Assembly (NCBI RefSeq): GCF_036884655.1
Contig: NC_088330.1
Coordinates: forward strand, 31,189,001 to 31,253,000
Direction: 5' to 3'
DNA: 64,000 bases
From: Musa acuminata AAA Group
Taxonomy: Eukaryota; Streptophyta; Magnoliopsida; Zingiberales; Musaceae
This document shows positions 48,587 to 62,324 of the stretch, in pieces. The notes under the pieces are model-generated. The model had not been told where the DNA came from. It made no database searches and saw only the letters and a program-made list of their open reading frames with translations. The first letter of the stretch is position 1, and every line of letters begins with the position of its first letter. The translations under genes were made by a program, and so were the position numbers.

Positions 48587-50860
48587 TGTTCTAGGTAGTT
48601 TTAGGTATGTTTCAAGAAGTGACCCATGATTTAGAAGTTATAAGGTAGTTTCTATAATTACCTCAACCATGGGTGACATAGTGGAGTGAGGTAGTTACCA
48701 CTAGGTTCTATAAATAGGACCATAGTTCATGAAGTAAGATAGAAGGAGAATATACTTGGGAATATCTTGTAAGTGTTCTATGTCAATCATCTTGTTTTAA
48801 ATACTACATTGATTTTCTTGATCGAAAAGATTCTTTTTACTAATATCGTACTATTATGTTTTTATTATTTCCTTACTCCTTAATCCCCAATATTTATGGT
48901 ATCAGAGCTAAGTTTCAATTTAAACAGGGTATTATGACTTTCAATGATAATTCCATATCTCAACCCCTTATTCATATCTTCTCGGGCAAATGCTATGAAT
49001 TTTGGAGTATCAAGATGAAGACTCTATTCGAGTCTCAAGATCTTTGAAACTTAATAGAGAATGGATATGCGGATCCAGATGAAGAAATCACGCTGAGGGA
49101 GAATAGAAAGAAGGACTTAAAGACATTGTTCTTCATTCAATAAGCTGTACATGAGACAATCTTCTCAAGAATTGTAGCAGCGACAACCTCAAAACAAGCT
49201 TTGTTAATACTTCAAAATGAATTTCAAGGCTTATCAAGGGTGATTACGGTAAAACTTCAAACATTTCGTCGTGAGTTTCAAATTTTATTCTTGAAAAACA
49301 ATGAATCGATGTAAGATTTTCTTTCTTGAGTGATTGAAATTGTTAGTCAAATGAAATCTTATGGTGAACATCTTCCTGATCATATAATTGTTGCAAAAGT
49401 TTTGAGAAGTTTAACTCCGAAATTTAATCATATTGTTGCTGCAATTGAAGAGTCAAAAGATTTATCTACACTTTCATTTGATGAACTAATGAGTTTCTTG
49501 CAAGCACATGAAGCAAGGTTGAACAGGTCACTTGAAAAAAGTGAAAAGAAAGCATTTCAGGTTAAGGGAGAGTTCTACTTCAAAAGAAGACAAAAAATCA
49601 ATAGGAAGAGGACGTGAGGAGGATTTCATGGTAGAGGAAATGTAAGAGGAAAAAAAAGAGGACACTTTGATGGGCATGATGAACAAAGACAATCAAATTA
49701 TGATAAAAAAAATTATACGAGTGAAATTCAATATCACTATTGTAAAAAGTTTGGTCACATGAAGGTGGATTGCTGGAAAAGAGAAAAGCAAGCAGGCTAT
49801 GTGAAGGAAAATGAAGAAAATAGTAAATTATTTAGGACTCATTCACAAGTTAATGATATCTCAAATGATATTTGGTTTCTAAATAGTGGGTGTTCTAATC
49901 ATGTGTCAAGCATAAAATCAATGTCTAGAGATATTGTAGAAACTCATAAGTTGAAAGTTAGGCTTGGAGATAACAAGCAAATCTAAGTGAAAGGAAAATG
50001 AACAATTGAGGTGAAGACAAATAAATGGAAGGTAAAATACCTTGATAATATTTTCTTTGTTCCTACTTTATCACGTAACTTGTTGAGTGTTGGTCAATTG
50101 ATAGATGATGGATATTCAGTTATATTTGATGATGGTTCATGCACTATTAAAGATAAAATACCTGGTTTGATTACGGTAAATGTTTGCATGATGCAAAACA
50201 AGATGTTTCCACTTGATGATTCAAATATTGAAAAGTATGCTCTTATCACAACTCAAAAGAATGAGTTTAATTTATGACATTTAAGATATGGACACCTTAA
50301 CATTATGGGTTTAAGGTTGTTAAATAAAAAAAGAATGGTTTTCGGATTGTCCAAGATTAATACACTTGATGTATGTGAATGTTTCATTTATGACAAACAA
50401 AGTAAAAAATTATTTCCTGTTGGAAAAGCATGGAGAGCATCTAATTGTCTTGAATTAATTCATGCTGACTTATGTGGACCTATGAATACAAAATCATTTA
50501 GTAGAAGTCAATATTTTCTATTGTTTACTAATGATTATAGTCGCATGAGTTGGGTATATTTTTTGAAACTGAAATCTGAAACATTTGATAATTTTTAAAA
50601 ATTCAAGGCACTTGTAGAAAGGCAAAGTGGTAAATACATAAAGATACTTCGGACAGATAGAGATTGGATTTTTATCTAATGAGTTTAATTCTTTTTGTGA
50701 AGAAAATGATATTCGCAGAGAATTGATAACATCATACACATCGAAATAAAATAGTGTAGCTGAACGTAAGAATCAAACTGTCGTTGAAATGACAAGAAGT
50801 TTGCTTAAACGAAAACACCTTCCAAATCAGTTTTGGCAAAAGCAATAGCAACAACAATTT
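48587..50860 (+). mobile_element. Copia-B, truncated plus-strand Copia, copy 2
   Basis: Likely LTR 48,587-48,889 (303 bp, as in copy 1) and primer-binding site 48,897-48,908. UBN2 Gag (open piece 49,330-49,617), zinc knuckle about 49,735-49,775, protease motif with Asn for Asp about 49,880, pre-integrase and integrase start to about 50,850. Several stops and a shift near 49,570. It ends at the same place as copy 1, so the truncation predates the duplication. Confidence 0.85.
48897..48908 (+). promoter_or_regulatory. Primer-binding site of Copia-B copy 2
   Basis: TGGTATCAGAGC, a perfect initiator Met tRNA primer site. Confidence 0.88.
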
Positions 50861-50867
50861 ATAATTT

Positions 50868-51530
50868 ACTGTTTACTTCCTTTTATTCTTGCAAGATAGA
50901 TTTTTTTTTTTCTAACTTCCTTATCTCTTTCTCTTTCTCTATCGATCCTCATTAATTTATCTTTCTGTCTTCTTCCTGACTCTTTCATTTTTTTTTTCAC
51001 TTCTCTCAGGAACCCTTTTTTTTTTTCCTTCATTTCCTCTTCTTTCTCTCTCCTTTCTCTTTACTGTTCACATACTTTTCTCTTACGTATCTTCTTCTCT
51101 TCCTCTCACGGGTTGCACATCTCTCTCTTTCTCTCTCTCTCTTTTATATTTTTCTTCCAACATCCTTTCTCTCTTTTCCTCCTCGTGCATGGTTGCTTGA
51201 CCGTGACCTTGCCGTCATGGTACCACCACACACCGACGACCAAATGGATGAGTATCCGATCATCATCCTATAAAGATATATCCTTACAACAACATTCAAA
51301 ATCCATATCAAACAATCAATATATTTCTTATAGGACTTTAAATTATGACTTATATTATATTATATATTGTTAAAAATATTTATAGATCAACTCACATATT
51401 TAACAATATAACATAGATTTGATAGTTGATTTATGATATACATGATGAGTACTTGGATATTATATGTTAGTTTCATAAAATAAAATATTTGGTAGCTCAT
51501 TCACCCAAATACCTTTGGCTTCATAAATTT
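50868..51530. other. Direct repeat A' and pyrimidine-rich spacer, copy 2
   Basis: A' (about 50,868-51,008) followed by T/C-rich and AT-rich DNA as at 23,022-23,700. Confidence 0.6.
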
Positions 51531-54500
51531 TTTTTAATAAGCCTTCAAGGATTGCTCAGTTGGTGACTTCGATTTGACAATTGGTTTAAGAACAAGCCAT
51601 CGAATTGAATTTTAGTTGGATCCCCAAAGATGTCATAAAATTCTTTGAACCTGACATTACTGAACTATATCCTATTATCAATAATCAGTGCTTTAGGAAC
51701 TCTAAATCGAGAGATGACACATAAATCCCTCCACCTATCTTTCTATGATCGATGTCATAGGTTTAGCCTCTGCCCATTTGATGAAGTAGTCAGCTCCAAC
51801 CATAGACATTTCCTTTAGCCTGAAGTAGATAGAAAATATCCTAAAATATCTAGCCCCCATTATGCAAAGGGATAAGATGAATCTATCAAGGTTCATTCCA
51901 TTGTTGGGAGTCTTTAAACTTGAGCATTACGTTAACATCTATCACAGCGTTAGATGTATCTTACTACATCGTACTTGGGAGTTGGCTAGTAATACCCTTG
52001 TGAAGAACTTTGAAGGCCAAGGATCTTCCCCCAATGTGCTATTCGCAAGTTGCCTCCTAAATTTTAGATAGTAGGAGAGATGCTTGGTAGGGTGTAGACA
52101 TCATAGTAGTGGTCGCGATATTGATCAACTATAAAATACACCGTCAAGGATGCAATATCATGCTTGCTGTCTTCATACTTTTCTTTTCTTAGTTGGATTA
52201 TATGGGAGAGTTTCAATCATAAGATATTTTAAGATGTCTACAATACAAGTAGTCATTATTTGACTTTTGTTTATGCTCCCTAGAACTTTTAAGATCACCT
52301 TTTTTGATGGGCATACATGGTTTCTAGAGAATATCTTAGATAATGCATTTACTGCTATGTTGTCTCTTTAGGGGACTTGTTCAATACTGAATGATGGGAT
52401 GTTAGTTATCATTTGCTTTGCCTCCATAAGATATAAGGATATGATAGAATCACGGGCCTCATATATACCATTGACTTGGTTGATAATCAATAAGGATTTA
52501 CTATAAATTTTCAGGCTTTAGATCCTCATTCCTTTATTGAGTTTTAGACTAGATAGTAGAGCCTCATACTTTGCCTCATTATTAGTCACTTTGAAATTAA
52601 AACAGAGTGCATGCTCATAACTCCCCTCGATTGTTGACGTTGTAGAGCTATTCACATAGAAGGTCTAGCATTGGAGCTCCTGCGAAGCCTCTTCAACAAA
52701 AGTCATTTTTACCATGATCGGCCAAGGCTTGAGCCTTGATGGCGATCTATGGTTTGTAAGAGATATCAAACTCGCTAAGCTCCACTACCTATTTAAGGAG
52801 TCTCCAAGTTGCATCAGGCTTTGAGAGGATCTGATGCATTGGTTTGTTTGTCATGATAATAACATGATGAGCTTAAAAGTATAGGCAGAGATTCCTTGCT
52901 ACTAGCACTAATATGTAAGTTAGCTTTTCGAAGTTATAATATCGAGTTTATATTTTATGAAGTACATGATTGTATAGTATATTAGTCTTAGACTCGATCT
53001 TTTTCCTATATTAATACTAAGCTTACAACCATCGAAGTTATTGCCAAGTATAGGCATAATTCCTCTCCAGGGAAAGGACTAGAGAGTTAAGGTGGAGTTG
53101 TCAAATAGGCTTTGAGCTGGTCGAATGACATTGGCACTATTCGATTCATTAAAAATCCTTCAATCACTTTAAAGTCTTAAAGAATAATAAACATTGATTG
53201 CTTATCGTAAATAAGAAGTGGCTCGATGTGGTGATCCAGCCCGTTAGCTACTGAACCTCTCTTATTGAGTCTGAGAGCCTCATGTTAATGATGGTCTAGC
53301 CCTACTTAGGGTTTGCATATGTTCTCCGTTAACGGATCATGAAACCTAAAAATCTTTTAAAACTCACATCGAAGGCACACTTCATAGGATTCAATGATAT
53401 TTAGAATTTTTTAATAGTCACAAATGTTTTCCCTAAGTTAGAGAGATAGGTGCTTGCAACACGACTCTTCATTAGCATGTCATCAATATATACCTTTATT
53501 TTCCATCTAATTTGGTGTTAGAATATCTTGTTGATTGTTCTTTGGTAAGTTGCTCTAATATTTTTTAGCTCAAATAGTGTTACTTTGTAGCAGTACAAAC
53601 CTTTGTTAATAATGAAGGCAGTGTACTCTTTATCTTCTCGCACCATCTTTATCTAATCATATCTAGAAAAAGCATCTATGAAAGTTAATAATTCATAACT
53701 ATAGGTCGAGTCGACCAATTGGTCTATTGGAAGGAGAGGAAAGTTATCCTTTAGAAAAAATCAGTATAATCAATACACATTCTTCATTTTTTATTATTTA
53801 TTTTAACAAGGACTAGATTTGCAAACCACTTATGATAGTAGATGTCATGAATAAAATCAGCATTTAACAACTTGCTAACTTCTTCTTCGACTACTACTTG
53901 TTGATTTAGAGAAAATCTTCAAGGCTTATGATAAGTTGCTCAATATACAGAATCGATAGTGGTTGTCTTGACGGTATGTTTTGGCCGCTCAAGGTCTAAG
54001 AAAATTTCTTCCTATGGCTCCTTCTTGGAGATGAGAGGATGTTGGGGATGGATCTCTAGAGTCCATTTGTTGTATAGGGTGAGCTATTCTCTTAGACAAG
54101 TTGATCCACATCAAATAGCATTGTCTTGACTCTTTGGGATCACTTCTTAGCTCTGTCACTCCTGAGCTAGTGAAATTTTTTGATGTCATGTAGTAGGTTG
54201 ATACTACCGCTCATATATGATTAAGCGAGGGATACCCTATGATGGCATTATATGTAGACGGAAGGTCAACCATCAAAAACTTGGTCTTTATAGTTTTTGA
54301 GCAATTGTCAGACTTGAAGATGACGTAAAGATCTATGGTCCCTAGCGAAGTGATGGAGTCCCTTAAGAACCCAGTAAAGGTTGAGGAGATCAGTTATAGA
54401 TCCTTGGTAGATAGACTAATTTTTTGAAAAGCATCATAGTAGAGTATATTTATTGAGCTTCTAGTGTCGATCATGATCATTTTCATTAATGCATTAGTGA

Positions 54501-55735
54501 TCCCGATGGAGATTACCAATGCATCATCATGTTTTGGGTCTGGGTGCTTATCCTATTCCTTGAACATAATTGATTGGTCTCAATTATGATCGAATCTCTT
54601 GCATAGGATTTTTGGGTAGATGAACTACTAGCACTCGCGATTGGCTCTCAATGATCATATTGATTTGTCGCTCAATGGGGCCTTTGGGCCTCGATAATGT
54701 TTTATGAATCTTAGGTAGAAACTTATGAAGATGACTCCTTTTGATTAACTCTTCAATTTGCTCCTTTTGGGTATAGCAATCTTTAGTATTAAGTCCATGG
54801 TCTTGATGGAAGTGACAGTATTTTATCTTTTTTTTTTGTCAATGGGGCTTTCATGGGGCATGGTGCCGTAAGAGCCCTTCTTTTGGGATTTGCATGAATA
54901 ACTCTATATGGGAGGTGTTAAGTGAGGTGAAATCTTATTGTGGTAATCGGTCACTTTCTGTTTATCATTTCATGGCCTTTCCATAGGGTTTTGTTACTAA
55001 GATCTTTCCTCCTTTGTCGTCTTTTTCAGCTCAACCTTTCTATTTCCAGTGATTATAGACTCAACTACTATACGATGGTTTGCCTCTTATAAAAGCTCTA
55101 GGAATATGGTCGGAGACTTAGTGATGACTTAGTGATAGTTGGAGTTCGCTAATGTATGCATTGATGAGGACAAATGGAGTTGGATTAGCAATTAAGTTAA
55201 CCTCATCATTAAATTTTCTATATAACTCTATCTTCCTATGTGATGGCTAGGAGAAAGGTGGTGGGCTTCTTTAAAAGTTGATAACTAATAAAGTTAAGCT
55301 TAAACTCTTTAGTCAGTTGCCCAAATAAGAAGATTGACTCTCAGAGAGCTTAACAAATTATTCACGTGCAACTCCCCCTTAAGGTTGTTAGGAAAGTTCA
55401 ACATATTAGTGAGTTGATGGTTCCAAATAACATCATTTGAGACATAAAAGTTATGATGTATTCCGAAGGGTCATATTTTCTCTTGTATACATTGAGTGAT
55501 GGGAATTAGATGCCTTAGTGGATCAGCTCCTCATTGTTACTTTTTGTGAAAGGAGACCACATGTATGATTCTATTTCTAGCCAATTTTCCTATTTTATCT
55601 TATTTTCCAATTACGAATCCATTTTATTTAGTTGGTCCGAACCTCAACTAAAAGTTTGGTTGATTTAGTAATTGACTCGTTGGGAAGATCTGGAATTGGT
55701 GTTGGAATAGGGATTTCAGTCAAAGGGGGAGACTA
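51531..55735 (-). mobile_element. Gypsy internal-region relic, copy 2
   Basis: Same landmarks as copy 1: integrase segment about 51,764-51,791, reverse transcriptase box about 53,474-53,492, protease junction about 54,210-54,250, Gag knuckle about 54,745-54,825. All frames are broken. Differs from copy 1 by a few percent. Confidence 0.8.
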
Positions 55736-55742
55736 CACTTCT

Positions 55743-56444
55743 TGTTGGGAAAAACCTATTATAGCAGAATAATTCTTTTTCCCTCTTTGTGTATCAAAAT
55801 GAGTTCCTCATCAAAATATCAACTTGATATCAAAAGCATATATCAACCAAAGTAGCATAACCAGTAGAGCAATAAATTAATCACAAAGTGAGACCAAATT
55901 TTTATGTAGAAAACCCAATGCAGGAAAAATCACGGGACCGTAGTCCACTTCAAACTTCCACTATCACTAATAATGATAACATATTTATAATAAGTCTTCT
56001 CTAAAATATCAAGAGGATCAAAATAACCTCAAGATTATATATCTTGGCTCAAGAATAACATATCATCATCATAAAGAGAATTTTATGTCTCACAAAGTGG
56101 GTATAGTAGAAAAGTACCTTAGAGATGGTAAATTATAAATCAGCACCGTTAGGATTGTAGAGATTATTGTAAGGATTTTTCATATATAATTTGGGTTAAA
56201 ACTGATAAAGTTTGGCCACTGATCGTCAAGTAGAAAAACTCAAAATCCTAATGGTCTATTTTCTCTTTCTCTCTCTGCTCTTTTCTCTCCCTGTGTATTG
56301 TAACCGTTCGTTGCACGCACCGTTCCTTCGTTGGCCTCATTGTGCACGTCTGATTCTTTTTCTTTTCATTTTTTTTAATAAATCAGATTTGGGCTGACTG
56401 TCCAAATCATATGGTCAAAGCCCATATATGGGTTGATCCCAACA
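55743..56444 (-). repeat. 3' LTR of Copia-A copy 3
   Basis: 702 bp, TGTTGGG to CCCAACA, a perfect 7-bp terminal inverted repeat. The polypurine tract follows at its right edge. Confidence 0.88.
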
Positions 56445-56729
56445 ATTCTCCCCCTCCAACTCATATGGTGGGCTATACTAAGCCCGCTCTTCGCCTACAT
56501 ACTTCAAGCTTCTCCTTAGGCAAAGACTTTGTCAACATATTTGATTAATTCTCATTGGTATACACATTTTCCAAGTGTAATTCTTTCATATCAAGCACAT
56601 CACGAATCTAGTGATATCTCACATCAATATGCTTGGATTTAGAATGGTACATTGAATTCTTGGAGAGGTGAATGACACTTTGACTATCACAGTTAATAGT
56701 ATATCCTTCTTATTTCAAGCCCAATCCCT

Positions 56730-59700
56730 ATATAAACTTTTTCATTCATAAAGCTTCCTTGTAGGCTTTAATAATTGCTATGTATTCTACTTCTGTGGTT
56801 GATAGAGCAACATAATTCTATAACTTAGACTACCAAGAGATTGCTCCCCTTGCAAATGTCATCAAGAATCTCGAAGTGAACATTTTGGAATCAATATCAC
56901 ATGTCATGTTTGCATTTGTGTACTCTTCTAGTACAAGTTTATCACTGCTAAAACATAAACACAACTTGGAAGTACCTCTTAGATATCTTAATATCTATTT
57001 CACTACTGCCCAATGTTCCTTATCAGGATTAGAGAGAAATCGACTGACAACTCCAACTACATAAGCTATATCTGGCCTAGAATAAACCATAGCATATATC
57101 AAACTGTCTACTGCAGATGAGTAAGATACTTTGGAAATTTCTTCTTTTTCTTTCTCACTTGTAGGATATTATTTTGAACTAAGCTTGAAATGACCTACAA
57201 GTGGAGAACAAACTACTTTGGCTTTACTCATGATGAATCTTTCAAGAACATTTTCAATGTAAGTCTCCTAAGATAGCCAAATCTTTCTTTTCTTCTTATC
57301 ACGAAGAATCTTAATGCTAAGTATTTGTTTCATTGATCCTAAGTCTTTCATGGCAAAAGACTTACTTAGCTCTCTTTTAAACTTTTTGATTTTACCAGCA
57401 TCATGGCCAACAATCAGTAAATCATCAACATATAGTAGGAGAATAATAAAATCATCATTTGAAATTTTTTTCATGAACACACAATGATCAGATGTGGTTC
57501 TATTATACCCTTAGCTCATCATAAAGAAATCAAACTTCTTGTACCACTATCTAGGTGCCTGTTTGAGTCCATATAAGCTTTTTTTAAGCTTACACACCAG
57601 ATTTTCTTTTCTCTTGACTTTGAAACCTTCTGGTTGCTCCATGTAAATTTCTTCTTCTAAGTCACCATGAAGAAACGCTGATTTCACATCAAGTTGCTCA
57701 ACTTCTAAATTCAACCGGATAGCTAAACCAAGAACAACTCGGATAGAGAAAATTTTCACAATTGGAGAAAATATTTCTTCAAAATCAATACCTTTCTTTT
57801 GACTGAATCTTTTCACAACTAGTCGCGTCTTGTATCTTTGTTGTGAGCTATTATTTTCGGTCTTCAATTTGTAAACATATTTATTCTTGAGAGCTTTCTT
57901 CTCTTTAGGCAACTTTACCAAGTCAGAGCTGTGGTTCACAAGCAAGGATCTCATATCTTCTTGCATGGCTTTAACCCACTCATTCTTATGCTTATGTAGA
58001 ATAGCTTCTTAGTAAGTTTCTAGCTCTTTCTCGTTAGTAAGTATAACATACTCATATGGAGGATATCTGGTAGATGGTTGTTGCTCTCTTGTGGATCTTC
58101 TTAATGGAATCTCAACTGGTGGTGGAGGTGCTTGTTCAGTTGGTTCAACATCATCAACTATAGGAGTATCATCACTGGCATTCTCACCACAATCTTCTTG
58201 TTCATCTCCCTCATGATCATCATGAACTACAAGTGAAGGAATTGGACCCAAACTCCAAGGAATATAAACACAAGTTTTTGGCTTCTCAATATTATCACAA
58301 TCATCAAATAATTGGTCTTCAAGAAATACAACATCTCTACTTCTAATAATCTTCTTATTCACTAGATCTCATAATATGTACTCAAACTCTTCATGATCAT
58401 ATCCTAAGAAGATACATGCTTTTGCTTTATTATTAAGCTTGGATCTCTCATCTTTAGGAATATAAACAAATACTTTACACCCAAAGACTCTCAAATGATT
58501 ACAAGATATATCTTTTCCTTTTCATACTCTTTCTTTAACATCACCTTTCAGATAAACTGATGGAGAAAATTTTATAAGGTTAACTATAGTTCTCACAACC
58601 TCCCCCAAAATGACTTAGGTAACTTAGCGTAGGAAAGAATACACCTAATCCTTTTTTTAATTGTTTTGTTCATCCATTCTACAACACCGTTCTGCTAAGG
58701 AGTTTTAGAAACTGTTTTCTCAAGCCTGATACCATAAACCCTACAGTAATTCTCAAAAGGACCCCTGTACTCGCCACCATTATATGCTCGAACACACTTT
58801 AGCTTTTTGCTAGTTTCTCTTTCAACACTAATATGAAATTCTTTGAAAACATCGAGTACATGATTTTTAGATTTCAAAGCAAAAGCCCACACTTTTCTAG
58901 AATGGTCATCAATAAAAGAAACAAAATAAAGAGCACCTCCAAGAGTTCTAGTTTACATAGTATAGATATCATTATGAATTAAATCAATAACATCTGATCT
59001 TCTATATGATGGATATGTATGAAAGACAACTCTATGTTTTTTTTTAACTAAGCAACGATCACATGATTTAAGAGATGTACCTTGCAACTTTAGTAAGAAT
59101 TACTTTCTAGCAAGAGTTTGAAGTCCCTTCTCGCTGATATGACCAAGCCTATTATGCCGAAGATCTATGCTTTCACCCTTCTGAATTGTATTAATCTCTC
59201 CTTTATGTAGCTTAGCTTCCATGACATAAAAAGAGTTAAGCTTCTTTCCTCTCGCCACAATTAGAGAACCTTTAGTGAGTTTCCATTTACTTTCACCAAA
59301 ATAGTGTGTAAATCTCTCATCATCAAGTCTACCTGTAGATATCAAGTTAAGATGAATATCTGGAACATGTCTAACATCTTTGAGTATCAATTTGCTCTCA
59401 ATACTAGTCTCCAAACAAATATCTTCAATACCCACAATCTTAGATGTACCACTATTTCCTATTCTAACACTACCAAAATCACTAGTAGTGTAAGATCTGA
59501 AGAGATTACCATGAGAAGTAATATGAAATGAAGCACCAGAGTCAATTACCCAATTACTGTCCTGAGCTGCAAGATTGACACAACCGTCATCATAAACAAT
59601 AATGATATCACCTTCAACAACAACTATATTGGTCTCTTTCTCATTTTTCTTCATTTTATTCTGTTATCGCTTTCAAAACATATACTCTTTCTTCTTGTGA

Positions 59701-60336
59701 CCTAGCCTGTTATAGTGGAAATATTTGATATCCCTTCTAGACTTGGATCTTCCTCTATAACCATGTGGATTTCTACTATGACTTCTTCCACATTTTTCTT
59801 ATTTTTTAGAAACAAATGCACCAGAAGAAGATTCACCTTGTTCTTTCCTTCTAGCATCTTCATTTAGCAAATTGTCTTTAACCATATCTATAGTTAGAGT
59901 TCCCTCTGGCATGGAGTTATAAATTGTCACAGCATACGTTTCCCAACCTTTTGTAAAAGAGCTGAAAAGTAATAATCCTTGTATCTCATCATCTATATTT
60001 ATTTTCATAGCAACTAACTTGTTTGCAAGACCCTAAAATAGACTTATGTGCTCAATAATATTACCACCATCTTTATACTTCAAATTTACAAGTCTTCTAA
60101 GGAGAAATTCTGTTTCCCACTGTCTTTTTCGCAAAGTGATTTTCTAACTTTTGCCAAACAACATCAGCTCTGGTTTCATCAGAAATATGCTCATGCAAAT
60201 TTATATACGTCCATCTTCTAATATAAGCAATAGTTTTTCTATGTTGAACCTCTCATTCCTCATCCTCTATAGTAGAAGGTTTATCTTGAACCTTGATGGG
60301 CTTATACAAATCTTTGTGATAGAGCAAATCTTCCAT
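56730..60336 (-). pseudogene. Copia-A gag-pol, decayed, copy 3
   Basis: Gag ATG at 60,334-60,336. A nonsense codon near 59,665 splits the Gag-protease stretch that is open in copies 1 and 2. Protease motif kept; integrase core (58,695-58,892) again with Tyr for Asp. Reverse transcriptase is in two pieces (57,547-57,966 and 57,268-57,480), split by a CAG-to-TAG change. It keeps about 80 bp (around 57,985-58,070) that copy 2 lost. Confidence 0.87.
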
Positions 60337-60438
60337 CATACACCTTTAAGTGGAATAATTTGATAAGTTCAATTTAATCATACTATCTGACTGTTCCATT
60401 TCAATCATACAAGAAAAAAAAACTAGCACCAAACGACC

Positions 60439-61115
60439 TGTTAAAGCGAAATAATTATTTTCTCTCTTTGTGTATCAAAATAAGTTCCTCATCAAAATAT
60501 CAACTTGATATCAAAAACACATATCCACCAGAGCAGCATAAACAGTAGGATAATAAATCAATCACAAAGTGAGACCAAATTTTAACGTGGAAAATCCAAT
60601 GCGGGAAAAACCACGAGACCGTAGTCCACTTCAAACTTCCACTATCACTAATAATATAACATGTTTACAATAAATCTTCTCTAAAATAACAAGAGGATCA
60701 TAATAACATTAAGACCATATATCTTGGCTCAATAATAGCATATAATCATCACATGGATGAATTTCATCAAAAAGAGAATTTTAGATCTCACAAAATGGGT
60801 ATAACAGGAAAATACCTCAGAGAGAATAAATTGTAGATTAACACCGTTAGGATTGTAAAGCTTACTACAAGGATTCTTCACATATAATTTGGATCAAAAC
60901 AAAAAAACTCAAAATCCTAATTATCTCTCTTCTCTTTCTCTCTCTCTGTTATTTTCTCTCATTGTGCACCGCAATCGTTAGTTGCACGCCAAAATCGTTC
61001 GCTGCCCTCAATTGTGCACGTCTCTTTCTTTTTCTTTTTATTTTTTTTAATAATTCAGATTTGGGTTGACTACCTAATCATATGGTCCAAGCCCACATAT
61101 GGGCTGAACCCAACA
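60439..61115 (-). repeat. 5' LTR of Copia-A copy 3
   Basis: 677 bp. It keeps the 8 bp (CCACATAT) near its right end that copies 1 and 2 have lost. Confidence 0.88.
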
Positions 61116-62324
61116 CTTGTGAAGTTGACAGTGGACTATTATGGAGAGTTGGTCTAAGGCAAGGGTTTAGAGAGCTTCCTATCTATGGTGAGAGGTAAGT
61201 TGATTTTGGGAAGACGATTTATCTTATTCGTGATAATCGTATCGTAGAGAGCTTCCTGTCTATTTGCTCATATGATTATCTTTTAATCGTCAGATGTATA
61301 ATAGAAGCATGACGAATCCATTCTTAATGTAATTAATATATTAAACAGATTATGAATATCATAGGAGTGAATTGATTATTGATTGATTTGTATGATAAAT
61401 ATTCTATATGATTGTAACATTGTACCATCCTTGATTTTTCAGAAGTTGTTACACTAGTTCTAATATCATTAAAAAGTCTATTATTGATGAGTTTCAGTTA
61501 AACTAATCAAAATTAATATACATCAATTTAACCTAAAAAATTAAACTTTTAAATTATAGATCAAACCAATCTGATTTTTTCAATTCTGTGATGTGAGATT
61601 ATCCTTTTGATTCATCTCCTTTCTCCTACCTGTAAAGGAGGTTTGTCTACACTTGACTTGTGTGATATGTAGTTCCTCTCTAGTAAGTCGTGTCATATCA
61701 TATAATTTGAATCATATCTTTAATCAATAGACCAACAACGGGTGTCACGATACTTATCAATTCGAGTTTCTTGGATTTAGTAAACTCTTCTGTTGAACCC
61801 GCTTCGTATTCAACGAAAAAAAGGTACGTTACACACATACTCGTTTCTTTATTGAAAGAAGAAAAGGACGTGTATGACTGCATGTCACTAGATTTGTTGG
61901 AGTGATTTCACAACCATACAATTCATCTCACATTTCTTTCCCTCCTCTGATGACTCCTTGCCTTGTAAGCAGTCATTGTCTGCTTTACAGCTTCACAAAA
62001 GGTAAGATGGGACCTCTGAGAGTGAAGTCAATTCAAGTCGAGCAAATTATCTTTAGGAAGCTCTTTATGCCACACAGCATCATGTTGGTCGTCGCATGCG
62101 TTTACCCATTAAACACCTTCAGTACTTTCTCAATCTGTCAGCCTGTTTCTGCGAATTGAAATTAATCACTACAGAATGGGCAGGTCTTTACCACATGCCC
62201 TCCGCTACAGCATCAGCTTCATACTACAAAAAAGGCATGGTCATATGATGTGAACAACAACCCCTACTTTAGCCGACTTGTTGACTTGGTGGCACAGCCG
62301 GAGAACGGGAGTCCATATAGTCGA
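61116..62324. other. Spacer, 3' flank of RLK1 copy 3
   Basis: Matches 33,228-34,438. Differences are scattered up to about 61,396; I saw none beyond it. Confidence 0.6.

Larger units (their letters stand above)
55743..61115 (-). mobile_element. Copia-A retrotransposon, full-length relic, copy 3
   Basis: 5,373 bp, same insertion site and flanks (cttct / cttgt) as copy 2, with 3' LTR 55,743-56,444 and 5' LTR 60,439-61,115. The shared site shows the insertion came before the unit was duplicated. Confidence 0.93.
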